From Paludibacteraceae bacterium (GTDB lineage Bacteria; Bacteroidota; Bacteroidia; Bacteroidales; Paludibacteraceae), in contig JAFYQJ010000016.1 in the NCBI GenBank assembly GCA_017547145.1, positions 37,373 through 101,372 of the forward strand: DNA of 64,000 nucleotides. The letters run 5' to 3'. Both the position numbers and the translations under genes were made by a program. Positions within the stretch are counted from its first letter, which is position 1. Each line of letters begins with the position of its first letter. The notes beneath the pieces are model-generated. The model was not told the DNA's origin. It saw only the letters and a program-made list of their open reading frames with translations, and searched no databases. This document shows positions 16,925 to 26,262 of this stretch, one piece after another.

Positions 16925-18376
16925 ATGATCAATACACGCAACATACAACCATTGATATTTGTGCCAAAATCAATAACTAACGTAGCTATAATGACGTACA
17001 TTATTGCGTTAGTTTGTTGTTCGGTGCTTTATAGCCGACATGCGATGAATTGGTATTGGTGGCTATTTGGACTGATAGAAGTATGCGGATTTTTCTATTT
17101 TTCTAATTACTTGAGCAAAGCATGGGCAAAGGTTCGAACAAAAACATTTGAGAAGAATGTTTTTTGGACGGCATTTCTCATTCGTGCTGTAGTGATGTTG
17201 TTCCTTTATTGGTTTCATAATGAGATGACGGGGCAACCCTTTATGTTTCATGCAGCAGATTCTATAGGTTATCATGAAGAAGCTAGATGGATGGCAGAAT
17301 CGATTAGAAGCGGACATTTTAACAGTTTCTTAGCATATAAGTTTGCTGAAGGTAATGGTGTTTCCGATGCGGGCTACCCGATGTATTTGGGCTTTATTTA
17401 TTTGCTGACTGACGATAGCATTATCGTGGTACGTCTATTAAAAAGCATTTGGAGTGCATTGTCATGCATATTGATATATCGTTTAGGGAAACGCAACTTT
17501 GGAGAGCATGTTGGCAGACTTGCTGCAATTTTAATGATGCTCGAGCCACATTTCTCAATCTATGGAGGTATGCATCTTAAAGAGACTGAAATGGTTTTCG
17601 TGATGTTGCTTTTTTTGGAACGATCTGATGCATTGTTGCGTAATCGTAATTTTAAGTTTTCTACCATATCGGTAGTCGTTGTGTTACTTGCTTCACTTTT
17701 TACATTTAGAACGGTATTGGGTTTGACGGGTGTGTTTGCTCTTGTTATGGCACTCTTGCTATCGAGCAAAAGAGTTATCAGCCTAGGAAAGCGGATTGTG
17801 TTTTTGTTGGTGTTTGGTATTACTGCATTGTACTTTGTAGGAGGACGTATCATGAGCGAGGTTGAAACCGTTTGGGAGCGAAAAGACGACAACCAAAGTA
17901 AGCGTATGTCTGTGGTTGTACAAACACAAAGTTTAGCAAAATACGCAGGAGCGTCTGTATTTGCCCCCATGATTTTTACTATTCCTTTTCCTACCATGGT
18001 GGAAACTGAAGGACAAGAAACATCTCGTATGTTGCATGGCGGTTTGGTAGTAAAGAACTTAATGTCGTTTTTCTGTATTTTGGCGTTGGCGTCGTTGATT
18101 TTCCCATTGTTACCGGGGCGGAATACATGGCGGAATAATATCTTGATAGGAGTTTTTCTTATTGCCTATTTGATGATTTTGGTATTTTCGGCTTTTGCGC
18201 ATGCCGATCGTTTTCACATGCCGGCATTGGCACTCGAGATGTTGTTTATGGCTTATGGAGTATCGTTATTTCGAGTTCCGAAGTTTAAGCGATGGTACAA
18301 ATATTGGGTAGTTATTATGTTTATTGCTATTATTGCATGGAATTGGTTCAAACTTGCTGGGCGAGGTTTGGCGTAA
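16925..18376 (+). CDS. Polytopic membrane protein, GT-C/ArnT-PMT-like; possible glycosyltransferase or polymerase
   Basis: A 483-aa inner-membrane protein with about 11-12 hydrophobic helices. An acidic loop near the first luminal region (FHAADSIGYHEEARWM, about residue 110) and the GMHLKETEMVF segment near 220 are the sort of polar sites seen in GT-C enzymes, which use lipid-linked donors outside the membrane. No other candidate Wzy-type polymerase is seen in the window, so this gene could do that job. It lies 3 bases after GT32. Assignment rests on topology and context. Confidence 0.55.
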   Translation: MINTRNIQPLIFVPKSITNVAIMTYIIALVCCSVLYSRHAMNWYWWLFGLIEVCGFFYFSNYLSKAWAKVRTKTFEKNVFWTAFLIRAVVMLFLYWFHNEMTGQPFMFHAADSIGYHEEARWMAESIRSGHFNSFLAYKFAEGNGVSDAGYPMYLGFIYLLTDDSIIVVRLLKSIWSALSCILIYRLGKRNFGEHVGRLAAILMMLEPHFSIYGGMHLKETEMVFVMLLFLERSDALLRNRNFKFSTISVVVVLLASLFTFRTVLGLTGVFALVMALLLSSKRVISLGKRIVFLLVFGITALYFVGGRIMSEVETVWERKDDNQSKRMSVVVQTQSLAKYAGASVFAPMIFTIPFPTMVETEGQETSRMLHGGLVVKNLMSFFCILALASLIFPLLPGRNTWRNNILIGVFLIAYLMILVFSAFAHADRFHMPALALEMLFMAYGVSLFRVPKFKRWYKYWVVIMFIAIIAWNWFKLAGRGLA

Positions 18377-18392
18377 AATTTAAAAGCAAAAT

Positions 18393-19400
18393 ATGAAACG
18401 AATATTATTAATATCAAACTATAAACAAGGCATGGGAGGAATTCATGCTCAAGTGGAGATGTTGCATTCTCACCTAAATCAAGAAGAAGGAATAGCTGCA
18501 TATATTTTCTCCACCAAAGGAAATACTTTAATTCGAGTATGGAAATTTTTATGTTTAATGTGTATAGTTGTTAATTATGATATTTTACATATACATGCGT
18601 GTTCTTATCGAGGAATGTTACCCGCAGTGTTAGGTATAATAGCAGGAAAATTACATCGAAAGAAGATTATTATTACATATCACGGAGGCGAGGCTAATCA
18701 ATTTTTTGCTAAACACACAAAATTTGTTCGTAGATGGCTTGGAAAAGCAGATAAAGTAATTGTATTATCAGGTTTTTTAAAAGAGATTTTTAATAGATAT
18801 AACATACAATCTGTAATTATCCCTAATATTATAGAACTTCACCCTATAGTTAAACAGGAAAGCATTAATTATGTTGCTCCACGATTTATTAGCATTCGTC
18901 ATTTGGAATCATTGTATAATATTCCTTGTATACTAAAAGCATATAAGAAGGTTTTAGAGCAATATCCAAATGCTTCTCTAGATATTTTGGGACAAGGTAG
19001 TTTGCGAGATCAGTTGATAAAATATGTACAAAACAACAATTTAACAGGAGTGCGGTTTCTAGGACAAGTCCCCAATAGTGAAATATATAATTATTTAAAA
19101 AAAGCAACCATTATTCTTTCTGCTCCAAAAGCTGACAATATGCCTGTGTCGCTCTTGGAAGCAATGAATGCTGGGTTATTGGTTATATCTAGTAAAGTTG
19201 GCGGTGTACCATATATGATAGCGCATCAACAAACGGGTTTGCTATTTGAAAGCGGAAATGTAGAGCAAATGGCAGAGCAAATGATATGGGCATTGGAACA
19301 TCCCAAAGAAGTAAATGATATAATTATTAGAGCACAGCAAGATGTGCAAAAATATTCGTGGGAGAATGTGAAACAACAGTTGTTTAAGGTGTATGGCTGA
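18393..19400 (+). CDS. Glycosyltransferase family 4
   Basis: A 335-aa GT-B enzyme. The N-terminal domain shows ISNYKQGMGGIHAQVEML and the loop IITYHGGEANQF. The C-terminal nucleotide-binding domain holds FISIRHLESLYNIPCILKAY, LDILGQGSLRDQL and the site PVSLLEAMNAGLLVISSKVGG near residue 255. Its last 8 bases overlap the start of the next gene. It would add one sugar with retention; the donor is unknown. Confidence 0.87.
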   Translation: MKRILLISNYKQGMGGIHAQVEMLHSHLNQEEGIAAYIFSTKGNTLIRVWKFLCLMCIVVNYDILHIHACSYRGMLPAVLGIIAGKLHRKKIIITYHGGEANQFFAKHTKFVRRWLGKADKVIVLSGFLKEIFNRYNIQSVIIPNIIELHPIVKQESINYVAPRFISIRHLESLYNIPCILKAYKKVLEQYPNASLDILGQGSLRDQLIKYVQNNNLTGVRFLGQVPNSEIYNYLKKATIILSAPKADNMPVSLLEAMNAGLLVISSKVGGVPYMIAHQQTGLLFESGNVEQMAEQMIWALEHPKEVNDIIIRAQQDVQKYSWENVKQQLFKVYG

Positions 19401-20436
19401 ATATTTATATTCAAAAAATAGTGATTTTATTAAATATTTAGAACGATCATATGTATGTTCTACTGCTTTGTCAGTAAATAAAATAAGTGATTTAATAATA
19501 CTACCGAATGCTGGGTTTAAATCTTTAGCTAGTAGTTGCCTCAATGAGACTGCAACATACGGTAAACAAATAAACAAAGAAGTTATTTACCTGGGGGATT
19601 TTAGCACTCAACATTATGGCAATTTCTTAATTGATTATCTGAGTAGATTATGGTATTATAATAAAGACAAAAAGATAGATTTGGTATATGTGTCAAAAAA
19701 ACTATGTATAGAGAAATCTACATTTTATATGCATATTTTGAATTATTTACACATAGAAAAGAGTCAGATACAGCGAATAACGGAACCTACATTATTTTCA
19801 AAAGTATATGTTCCTGAAAGAAGTATGATTCATGATAGATATATCACAGAAGAATACGCTCAGATTTACGAGAATATTTGGCAAGCGATAAAGGAAGGTA
19901 ATGATGTATCTAAGATACAAACATATGACAAAATATATGTTACTCGTCGTAAACTAAAAAAACATAAAGAAATCGGAGAATATATATTTGAAAGTTTTTT
20001 TGAAATGAATGGATTCAAAGTCATAGCACCTGAAACATTGAGCTTTGAAGAACAGGTATGTTTATTTAGGAATGCAAGGGAAATAGCAAGTATTGAAGGA
20101 ACACATGCGCATAACATTATATTCAAGGGTACCTCAAAATCGCCTTATAAGCAGATTATTTTGAGAAAGCAAAGTGAAGTTATACCAAGACAAATTCAGT
20201 TGAATCAAATAACAGAAGGAGAAGTAATATGGATTGATATATATAGTGAACCGTTTAAAGGTTTTCCAATATCACACGATCGAGGTCCATTCCTTCTGAA
20301 ATGGAATGAACAAATAGAACACTTTGCAAAAGATTACAATATGGTTCTTCCTCGACTAAAAAGAATTTATGCACTTCCAAATATAATCGAATACACGTGT
20401 AAATGTATTGGGTATTGGGTATTGGCTAAAGCATAA
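19393..20436 (+). CDS. Glycosyltransferase family 61
   Basis: A 347-aa protein with the GT61 (DUF563) layout. VIYLGDFSTQHYGNFLIDYLSRLWY lies near residues 65-90, then a KIYVTRRKLKKHKE block near 180, and FKVIAPETLSFEEQVCLFRNA followed by IASIEGTHAHNIIF near 235-260, which matches the family's GxHGAxL-N region. Family members include plant xylosyltransferases and many bacterial capsule enzymes. The ATG lies within the preceding GT4 gene's last codons, so the pair is likely coupled. Confidence 0.8.
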   Translation: MAEYLYSKNSDFIKYLERSYVCSTALSVNKISDLIILPNAGFKSLASSCLNETATYGKQINKEVIYLGDFSTQHYGNFLIDYLSRLWYYNKDKKIDLVYVSKKLCIEKSTFYMHILNYLHIEKSQIQRITEPTLFSKVYVPERSMIHDRYITEEYAQIYENIWQAIKEGNDVSKIQTYDKIYVTRRKLKKHKEIGEYIFESFFEMNGFKVIAPETLSFEEQVCLFRNAREIASIEGTHAHNIIFKGTSKSPYKQIILRKQSEVIPRQIQLNQITEGEVIWIDIYSEPFKGFPISHDRGPFLLKWNEQIEHFAKDYNMVLPRLKRIYALPNIIEYTCKCIGYWVLAKA

Positions 20437-20469
20437 TTTAAAACAAATGTACATTAGAATAAAACAGAA

Positions 20470-21798
20470 ATGAATGTTCGTAAATTGAAAGAAAAAATCT
20501 TGTTGCAAGTAATCTTTCCCACGGCAGATTTTGTAATGGGAACTTGTGCTATGAAGTGGTATAAGAAGATTAAGCATCTCAATACATTATCTTCAGAAGA
20601 AATCCAAAAATGGCAATTATCACAATTGTCATTACTGCTTGATCATGCATATAACAATACGGTATATTATAAAGAAGTGTTTGATTCGCTAAATCTAAAA
20701 CCCAATGATATAAAGTCATTTGATGATTTAAAGAAGTTGCCGGTATTAACACGTGATATTATAAAGGAGCGATTTAATGATATCGTACCTAAAAATATCA
20801 AATCTATCAAACATAGATATAGTCATACAGGTGGTTCGACTGGCGAACCCATGAAATATATATGTGACGAAAATACGTGGGGATTTGTAACGGCTATGAA
20901 AATTCATTCATGGCAAACTACTGGATACTATTATGGCGACTTATTTATGTCCTTAGGTAGTTCGTCTCTTTTTCCCGTAAACAAGAAGAGTCTCGTACAC
21001 GAAATATATTTCAAACTTCGAAATACTATTCCATTGAATGGTATGAATATGGATGATGCAATTTGTGCTAAATATGTAGAAATAGCCAAACGACATAAGG
21101 TTAAATATATCTATGGTTATGCTACAGCTATCTATTTGCTAGCAAAGTATTGCAGCAAAAATAACGTAACAATTGATCTTAACGTGGCTTATACTACAGC
21201 GGAAAAATTGCATCCACACTATCGTAAAATGATTAGTGAAACATTTAATTGTAAGGTAATGGACTGCTACGGAAGTAAAGATGGTGGAGTGACTGCATAT
21301 GAAGTGCATCCTGGGTATTATCATGTAGGATATGCATCCCATTTTGAAGTAGCAAATGAATATGGAAACTTGCAAACACTATATTCTACCAACCTTATAG
21401 ATTATGCATTCCCTACTATTCGATACGCTAATGGTGATGAGGTGATAATGCATGCTCCTTTAGAAAGTGAGTATAATGGTCAGTTGATGAAAGAGGTCGT
21501 TGGACGTACTTCAGATGTGGTGGAACTCGCTAATGGAAATCGTTTGACAACATCAGGTTTTAATAGTCTTTTTAGAACTTTCAATGTGGAAGCATTTCGC
21601 ATTAGGAAAGTAGCAAACAATAAGGTGTTGGTGCAAATCAAAAAAAGAGATAACTATACCGATAGTGAGCATGAATTATTATATTCTACAATCACCAAAT
21701 ATGTAGGCGAACAAACTATTTTGGAATTTGAGTATGTAGAAGAATTTCAACCACTCAAAAATGGTAAACGAAGTTTCTTGATGAATGATGAAGCATGA
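20470..21798 (+). CDS. CapK-like adenylate-forming enzyme (phenylacetate-CoA ligase family)
   Basis: A 442-aa ANL-superfamily protein similar to CapK proteins of capsule loci. The phosphate-binding loop HTGGSTGEPMKY is near residue 119. The family block MDCYGSKDGGVTAYE is near 260, where most adenylating enzymes have YGxTE, and RTSDVVELANGNRLT near 340 is the hinge region. It probably activates a carboxylic acid as an AMP ester. The following FemAB-like gene could use such an activated group, so together they may attach an acyl or aminoacyl decoration. Confidence 0.75.
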   Translation: MNVRKLKEKILLQVIFPTADFVMGTCAMKWYKKIKHLNTLSSEEIQKWQLSQLSLLLDHAYNNTVYYKEVFDSLNLKPNDIKSFDDLKKLPVLTRDIIKERFNDIVPKNIKSIKHRYSHTGGSTGEPMKYICDENTWGFVTAMKIHSWQTTGYYYGDLFMSLGSSSLFPVNKKSLVHEIYFKLRNTIPLNGMNMDDAICAKYVEIAKRHKVKYIYGYATAIYLLAKYCSKNNVTIDLNVAYTTAEKLHPHYRKMISETFNCKVMDCYGSKDGGVTAYEVHPGYYHVGYASHFEVANEYGNLQTLYSTNLIDYAFPTIRYANGDEVIMHAPLESEYNGQLMKEVVGRTSDVVELANGNRLTTSGFNSLFRTFNVEAFRIRKVANNKVLVQIKKRDNYTDSEHELLYSTITKYVGEQTILEFEYVEEFQPLKNGKRSFLMNDEA

Positions 21799-21810
21799 AT
21801 TGATTAGCAC

Positions 21811-22878
21811 ATGATAAACCTGCTGAAATATAACGACATAGACCAACAGCAATGGCAAACTTTGGCGAATGACTCGCCAACAGCTACGTGGTTTCAAACA
21901 CCAGAGGCATATCAGTTTTATGCATCCGTATCTGCAGAAATATTGCCTTTTGCCATCGGGGTAGTCGAAAACGAAAAGTTGATGGGAGTCGTAATGGGGT
22001 ATGTAACAAAAGAATGCAATAACTGGAAACAGTTTTTTACACGTCGTGCTATCATCATTGGCGGTCCACTGCTGAATGAGAATATTAGCGAAATGGCATT
22101 AAGCAAGTTGCTTTGTGCTGTAAAATCTCAATTCAACAACAAGCAAATGCCATTCTTGCAAAAACCTATCTACGTTGAAATGCGTAATTTTCACGACTAT
22201 AGTCGTTGGCAACCTATTTTTGAGCAATGTGGTTTTAGTTATCAATCACATTTGGACATTCATGTGCTTTGCAATGAAACTCACAAAATGAGTGAGCAAC
22301 GCCAACGTCAAGTGAAAAAAGCGATAAAAAATGGAGTTGTAATAAAAGAGGCTACTTCCGAAAAAGAGATTAAAGATTGGTATAAGATTCTCAAAAATCT
22401 ATATGCTGAAAAAATTCGCACACCGCTGTTTTCAGAAGAATTTTTCTTGCAGTTTTATCGACAAAAAGTAGGAAAATATTTGTTAGTAAAATTTCAGGAA
22501 AAGGTAATTGGTGGAATGATGTGTCCAATTCTTAATAACAGCTCTATCTATGAATGGTATGTTTGCGGGTTGGATGAGGAGTATAAAGAACAGTATCCGT
22601 CTGTGATGGCAACTTATGCTGCCATTGAACATGCCAAGAAAAACAAAATCGAAATGTTTGATTTTATGGGAGCTGGCAAACCAAATATCCCTTATGGCGT
22701 ACGAGATTTTAAGATGGAGTTTGGCGGAAAATTAGTAGAATATGGGCGATCTCTTTATATTCGTAATCCGTTTCTCTATGAAATAGGAAAGTTAGGTGTG
22801 AAATTCTTAAAAAAAAATAAAATACATGGCAAAAAATCATCGAACATTAAAGAATATTTTGCGAGGTATATTCAATAG
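21811..22878 (+). CDS. FemAB/GNAT-like acyltransferase
   Basis: A 355-aa protein with two halves of GNAT type. In the second half [19 protein letters not shown] and the [24 protein letters not shown] block near residues 285-310 match FemAB-related proteins, which move aminoacyl or acyl groups to cell-wall or glycan amines. It directly follows the CapK-like gene. Its last 53 bases overlap the next gene in another frame, which is long for this locus. Which group is moved is not visible. Confidence 0.68.
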   Translation: MINLLKYNDIDQQQWQTLANDSPTATWFQTPEAYQFYASVSAEILPFAIGVVENEKLMGVVMGYVTKECNNWKQFFTRRAIIIGGPLLNENISEMALSKLLCAVKSQFNNKQMPFLQKPIYVEMRNFHDYSRWQPIFEQCGFSYQSHLDIHVLCNETHKMSEQRQRQVKKAIKNGVVIKEATSEKEIKDWYKILKNLYAEKIRTPLFSEEFFLQFYRQKVGKYLLVKFQEKVIGGMMCPILNNSSIYEWYVCGLDEEYKEQYPSVMATYAAIEHAKKNKIEMFDFMGAGKPNIPYGVRDFKMEFGGKLVEYGRSLYIRNPFLYEIGKLGVKFLKKNKIHGKKSSNIKEYFARYIQ

Positions 22879-23305
22879 AATATGTTTAGCATTAGCAAGA
22901 AATTTATTTCCTGCACAATTGCGCATGCCATTTTATCGAGCAACAGGTATGAAAATTGGTAAAGGGACAAAAATAGCAGCTACGGTTGATGTCGACCAAT
23001 CAGCACCCGAATTGATAACAATTGGCGAAAACGTGTGGATAACTCGTGGGGTAATGTTACTTTGTCATCAACGTAATTTAGCGGAATATGAAGTTGGTAA
23101 ACCTGTAATGGAATGTGAGTTAAAATATCAACCCATAGTTATAAAAGATGGAGCACATATAGGTATAGGAGCTATTGTTATGCCAGGAGTAACCATTGGA
23201 GAGGGGGCTATAATAGGTGCGGGCAGTGTAGTGACTCGCGACATTCCAGCTTATTGCGTTGCCGTAGGAGCACCAGCTAGAGTAATAAAAACTTTTGAAA
23301 ATTAG
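22826..23305 (+). CDS. Hexapeptide-repeat acetyltransferase
   Basis: A 159-aa left-handed beta-helix protein. A basic N-terminal helix (about 45 residues) is followed by hexads ([26 protein letters not shown]) and ends [20 protein letters not shown] / APARVIK. The loop LLCHQRN carries the position of the catalytic histidine in WcaB/WcaF- and VatD-type enzymes. ATG 22826 makes a 53-base overlap with the upstream gene; no later Met leaves a complete N-terminal helix. It probably O-acetylates a glycan sugar. Confidence 0.75.
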   Translation: MAKNHRTLKNILRGIFNRICLALARNLFPAQLRMPFYRATGMKIGKGTKIAATVDVDQSAPELITIGENVWITRGVMLLCHQRNLAEYEVGKPVMECELKYQPIVIKDGAHIGIGAIVMPGVTIGEGAIIGAGSVVTRDIPAYCVAVGAPARVIKTFEN

Positions 23306-23318
23306 GAGAATTTTAATC

Positions 23319-24323
23319 ATGAGAATTTGGATTGATATTACGAATACTCCTCACGTAAATACGTTGATGCCTATCATTCGTCATCTTGAAAGGCAAGGTC
23401 ATCATTTGATTTTTACGGCTCGAGATTTCTCAGAGACTTTACCTCTACTTGCAAAACATAATATAAAACCTATAGTTTATGGGAAATATAAGGGTAAAAG
23501 TAGAGTTAAAAAAGTATGTGGATTGTTGCAACGCATGTGGATGTTGCTGTTTAAGTTACCTCAATTTGATTTGGCTCTCTCGTTAGGGGGGAATTACACT
23601 TCGGCAATTGCATGGTTGCGGCGAAAAAGGTCGATTGTTTTTTCTGACAACGACATTTCATTTAAGTTCTTTTCATTTGCAATGGGTAGCTACTTTATCT
23701 TCCCATTCTATTTCAAATACCAAAAAATTCAAAAAAGATATCGAATAAAAGATAGTCAAATACGCACTTTCCAAGGATTTAAGGAAGACATCTATATTGC
23801 TAATTTTGAGCCAGATATGGATTTTATAAAACAACTTCCATTTAAGGATTTCATCACTATTCGTCCGGAAAATCTAAAAGCATCGTACGTCCCAAAAGAT
23901 AGCACCACTATTGTTCCTGCTTTATTCGAGGTTTTTAAGGATGAAAACATTCTTTTTCTACCTCGCTATGAAGAAGAGAAAAAGATGGCAGAAGGATATT
24001 CAAACATTTGGTATCCCGAATCTCCATTATCAGGTTTAGATGTATGTTACTATACAAAAGCAATGCTTACAGGAGCTGGAACTTTTGCTCGTGAAGCAGC
24101 GTTGCTCGGCGTGCCTGCAGTAAGTTTTTTTCCATCGGAAGTATTCTTAACCGTAGATGAAGTGATGCAAGAAATGGGTATCGAATTTAAGTCGCGCAAT
24201 GCTCAAGAGATAAAAAGTTATGTAAACAAAGCCGAAAAGAAAACCGCTTCTACAGTTCGTAGTAAAGTGGTATTGAGAGAGGTGTTGAACATCATTGACA
24301 ACATTATTAAAGAAAATAGTTAA
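23319..24323 (+). CDS. DUF354 family protein (GT-B/epimerase-like fold)
   Basis: A 334-aa protein starting MRIWIDITNTPHVN, the hallmark of DUF354. Further matching blocks are LVFTARDF-like LIFTARDFSETLPLL, FDLALSLGGNYTSA and the late GTFAREAALLGVPAVSFFPSE. The fold is expected to be like UDP-GlcNAc 2-epimerases and GT-B enzymes, and such genes often sit beside wecB-type genes, as here. Activity is not established for the family. ATG 23319 has an unusually good AGGAG 13 bases upstream (23304-23308 region), which decides it over an in-frame codon at 23295. Confidence 0.78.
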   Translation: MRIWIDITNTPHVNTLMPIIRHLERQGHHLIFTARDFSETLPLLAKHNIKPIVYGKYKGKSRVKKVCGLLQRMWMLLFKLPQFDLALSLGGNYTSAIAWLRRKRSIVFSDNDISFKFFSFAMGSYFIFPFYFKYQKIQKRYRIKDSQIRTFQGFKEDIYIANFEPDMDFIKQLPFKDFITIRPENLKASYVPKDSTTIVPALFEVFKDENILFLPRYEEEKKMAEGYSNIWYPESPLSGLDVCYYTKAMLTGAGTFAREAALLGVPAVSFFPSEVFLTVDEVMQEMGIEFKSRNAQEIKSYVNKAEKKTASTVRSKVVLREVLNIIDNIIKENS

Positions 24324-24328
24324 TTCCT

Positions 24329-24336
24329 TATTTTTG
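24329..24336 (+). promoter_or_regulatory. Candidate internal -7 box before the epimerase gene
   Basis: TATTTTTG fits TAnnTTTG. The predicted start near 24343 leaves about 13 bases before ATG 24356. No clear -33 TTTG is present, so this is a weaker internal promoter candidate. Confidence 0.4.
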
Positions 24337-24355
24337 TAACAAATAACGAAAAAAT

Positions 24356-25468
24356 ATGCTTATCACACTTATTGCAGGAGCACGACCAAATTTTATGAAA
24401 ATTGCACCTCTTATTAAGGCTATTCAAAAAGCCAATAGTGAGGGGAAAGACATACATTATCGATTAGTACATACAGGTCAACATTACGACAGAAACATGT
24501 CCGATACTTTTTTTAGTGAATTGGGCATTCCAATGCCAGATGTTAACCTTGGTTGTGGAGGAGGAACACAAGCCGAACAGACTGCAGCTATTATGGTAGC
24601 TTTTGAAAAAGAGTTGCAACAACATCCGTCTGATCTTGTGCTTGTAGTTGGTGATGTAACGAGTACAATGGCATGTTCAATAGTTGCAAAAAAATTAAAC
24701 ACGAAAGTTACGCACGTTGAAGCAGGAATCCGTAGTTGGGATTTAACAATGCCTGAAGAAATCAACCGCATGGTGACCGATTGTTTGGCGGATTTCTATT
24801 TTACAACATCGGAAGTTGCCAATCAGAATTTGCGTCAGATGGGAGTTTCTGAAAGTCGTATTCACTTCGTGGGCAATGTGATGATAGATACTTTACTTGC
24901 TAATAAAAATCGATTTAAGCGTCCAAAAATTTACGATGAATTGCAACTAAAGGAAAAGGAATATATTGTTCTAACGATGCACCGTCCTGCAAATGTCGAT
25001 GAGGAGCAGCATCTAAAAGCACTTATGGAGCAAATCATTATCAACGTGCATAATCTTCCAATCATATTCCCTATTCATCCTCGTACAGCAAAAATTTTCT
25101 ACCATCTGTGGGGCAACGAAGAGCAACTTAAAACTATTTTTCCAAATTTACACATTGTGGAACCAATGGGATATTTGGAGTTCAATTATCTTGTAGAACA
25201 TTCGAAGGCCGTTATTACAGACTCTGGTGGTATTACCGAGGAAACTACCGTAATGGGTATTCCATGTATCACTCTCCGTGATAATACCGAACGCCCCGAA
25301 ACTTGTACCATTGGAACCAACGAACTCATTGGTACTAATCCCAAGAACATAAAACCCGCTTTGGATAAATTATTTGCTGGAGAATGGAAAAAAGGAGCAA
25401 TCCCTCCACTATGGGATGGCAATGCTGCTAAGCGCATAATAGAAGTATTAGTTAGCCAAAATTGTTAA
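24356..25468 (+). CDS. wecB: Non-hydrolysing UDP-GlcNAc 2-epimerase family (WecB/WbpI-like)
   Basis: A 370-aa two-domain epimerase that inverts C2 of a UDP-amino sugar. Conserved positions are present: GARPNFMKIAPLI at the start, the catalytic-site regions VVGDVTSTMA, HVEAGIRSWDLTMPEEINR and LTMHRPANVDEE, and DSGGITEE with a late RDNTERPET. In a locus that also encodes WbpB, WbpD and WbpE the substrate might be UDP-2,3-diacetamido-glucuronic acid (WbpI role, giving the manno form) rather than UDP-GlcNAc. Motifs alone do not settle this. Confidence 0.82.
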   Translation: MLITLIAGARPNFMKIAPLIKAIQKANSEGKDIHYRLVHTGQHYDRNMSDTFFSELGIPMPDVNLGCGGGTQAEQTAAIMVAFEKELQQHPSDLVLVVGDVTSTMACSIVAKKLNTKVTHVEAGIRSWDLTMPEEINRMVTDCLADFYFTTSEVANQNLRQMGVSESRIHFVGNVMIDTLLANKNRFKRPKIYDELQLKEKEYIVLTMHRPANVDEEQHLKALMEQIIINVHNLPIIFPIHPRTAKIFYHLWGNEEQLKTIFPNLHIVEPMGYLEFNYLVEHSKAVITDSGGITEETTVMGIPCITLRDNTERPETCTIGTNELIGTNPKNIKPALDKLFAGEWKKGAIPPLWDGNAAKRIIEVLVSQNC

Positions 25469-25471
25469 GTG

Positions 25472-26233
25472 ATGGATTTTACATTGAAAAAATATAAAGA
25501 GCTGTTGCTAACTCTACAAAAAGCTGAGTTTGAATTTCTTACATTCGAACAATATTGCATAGAAAAGCAACATGCAGAAAAAAAGCAAGTTATATTACGT
25601 CACGATGTAGATTTATTACCAAAAAATTCCCTACAATTTGCTCAAATAGAACATGATTTAGGCATTAAATCTACCTATTATTTTCGGATAGTTTCAAGTA
25701 GTAATAACCCTAAAATCATCAAACAAATTGCTGCTTTAGGACACGAAATCGGTTATCATTACGAAGATTTAACCATTTGTAAAGGTAATCGACAAAAAGC
25801 TCTTTGTTGTTTCAAAACAAACTTAAACTATTTTCGTCAATTTTATCCTATCAAAACTATATGTATGCATGGCTCTCCACGTAGTAAATGGGACAACAAG
25901 GCTATTTGGGAAGATTTTGATTACAAACAATTTAGAATAATAGGTGAACCTTATTTTGACACGGATTTTAATACCATTTTTTACTTAACCGATACAGGAC
26001 GTTGTTGGGATGGTGATAAGTTTAGCATTAGAGATAAAGTTAAAAGCCCTTTTTTAGAAAAATTTCATACAACTTCGGAACTTATATCTGCAATTAAAAA
26101 CAATGCTATTCCTTCTAAAATACTAATAACAACACATCCACAACGTTGGAGTAACAATTTAATAGAGTGGTGTATTGAGTATTGTTCACAAAACTTAAAA
26201 AATTTGATTAAAAGACTTCTTATTAAACAATAA
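25472..26233 (+). CDS. Polysaccharide deacetylase-like protein
   Basis: A 253-aa protein with the NodB-type first motif VILRHDVDLLPKNSL (paired Asp) near residue 40 and the metal-histidine motif GHEIGYHYEDL near 93. It also has the MHGSPRSKWDN block and a final ILITTHPQRWSN, which often closes this group. It would remove N-acetyl groups from a sugar or a lipid-linked glycan. ATG 25472 is chosen; a GTG directly before it is also in frame (TAAGTGATG). It sits right after the epimerase gene. Confidence 0.75.
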   Translation: MDFTLKKYKELLLTLQKAEFEFLTFEQYCIEKQHAEKKQVILRHDVDLLPKNSLQFAQIEHDLGIKSTYYFRIVSSSNNPKIIKQIAALGHEIGYHYEDLTICKGNRQKALCCFKTNLNYFRQFYPIKTICMHGSPRSKWDNKAIWEDFDYKQFRIIGEPYFDTDFNTIFYLTDTGRCWDGDKFSIRDKVKSPFLEKFHTTSELISAIKNNAIPSKILITTHPQRWSNNLIEWCIEYCSQNLKNLIKRLLIKQ

Positions 26234-26237
26234 TTAT

Positions 26238-26245
26238 TATTTTTG
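26238..26245 (+). promoter_or_regulatory. Candidate internal -7 box before the sugar transferase
   Basis: TATTTTTG fits TAnnTTTG, with a predicted start near 26252 and ATG 26263 following. The nearest TTTG (26203-26206) is 31 bases away, too far for a normal -33 box. Confidence 0.38.
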
Positions 26246-26262
26246 TTTAAATAAGAAACTTA

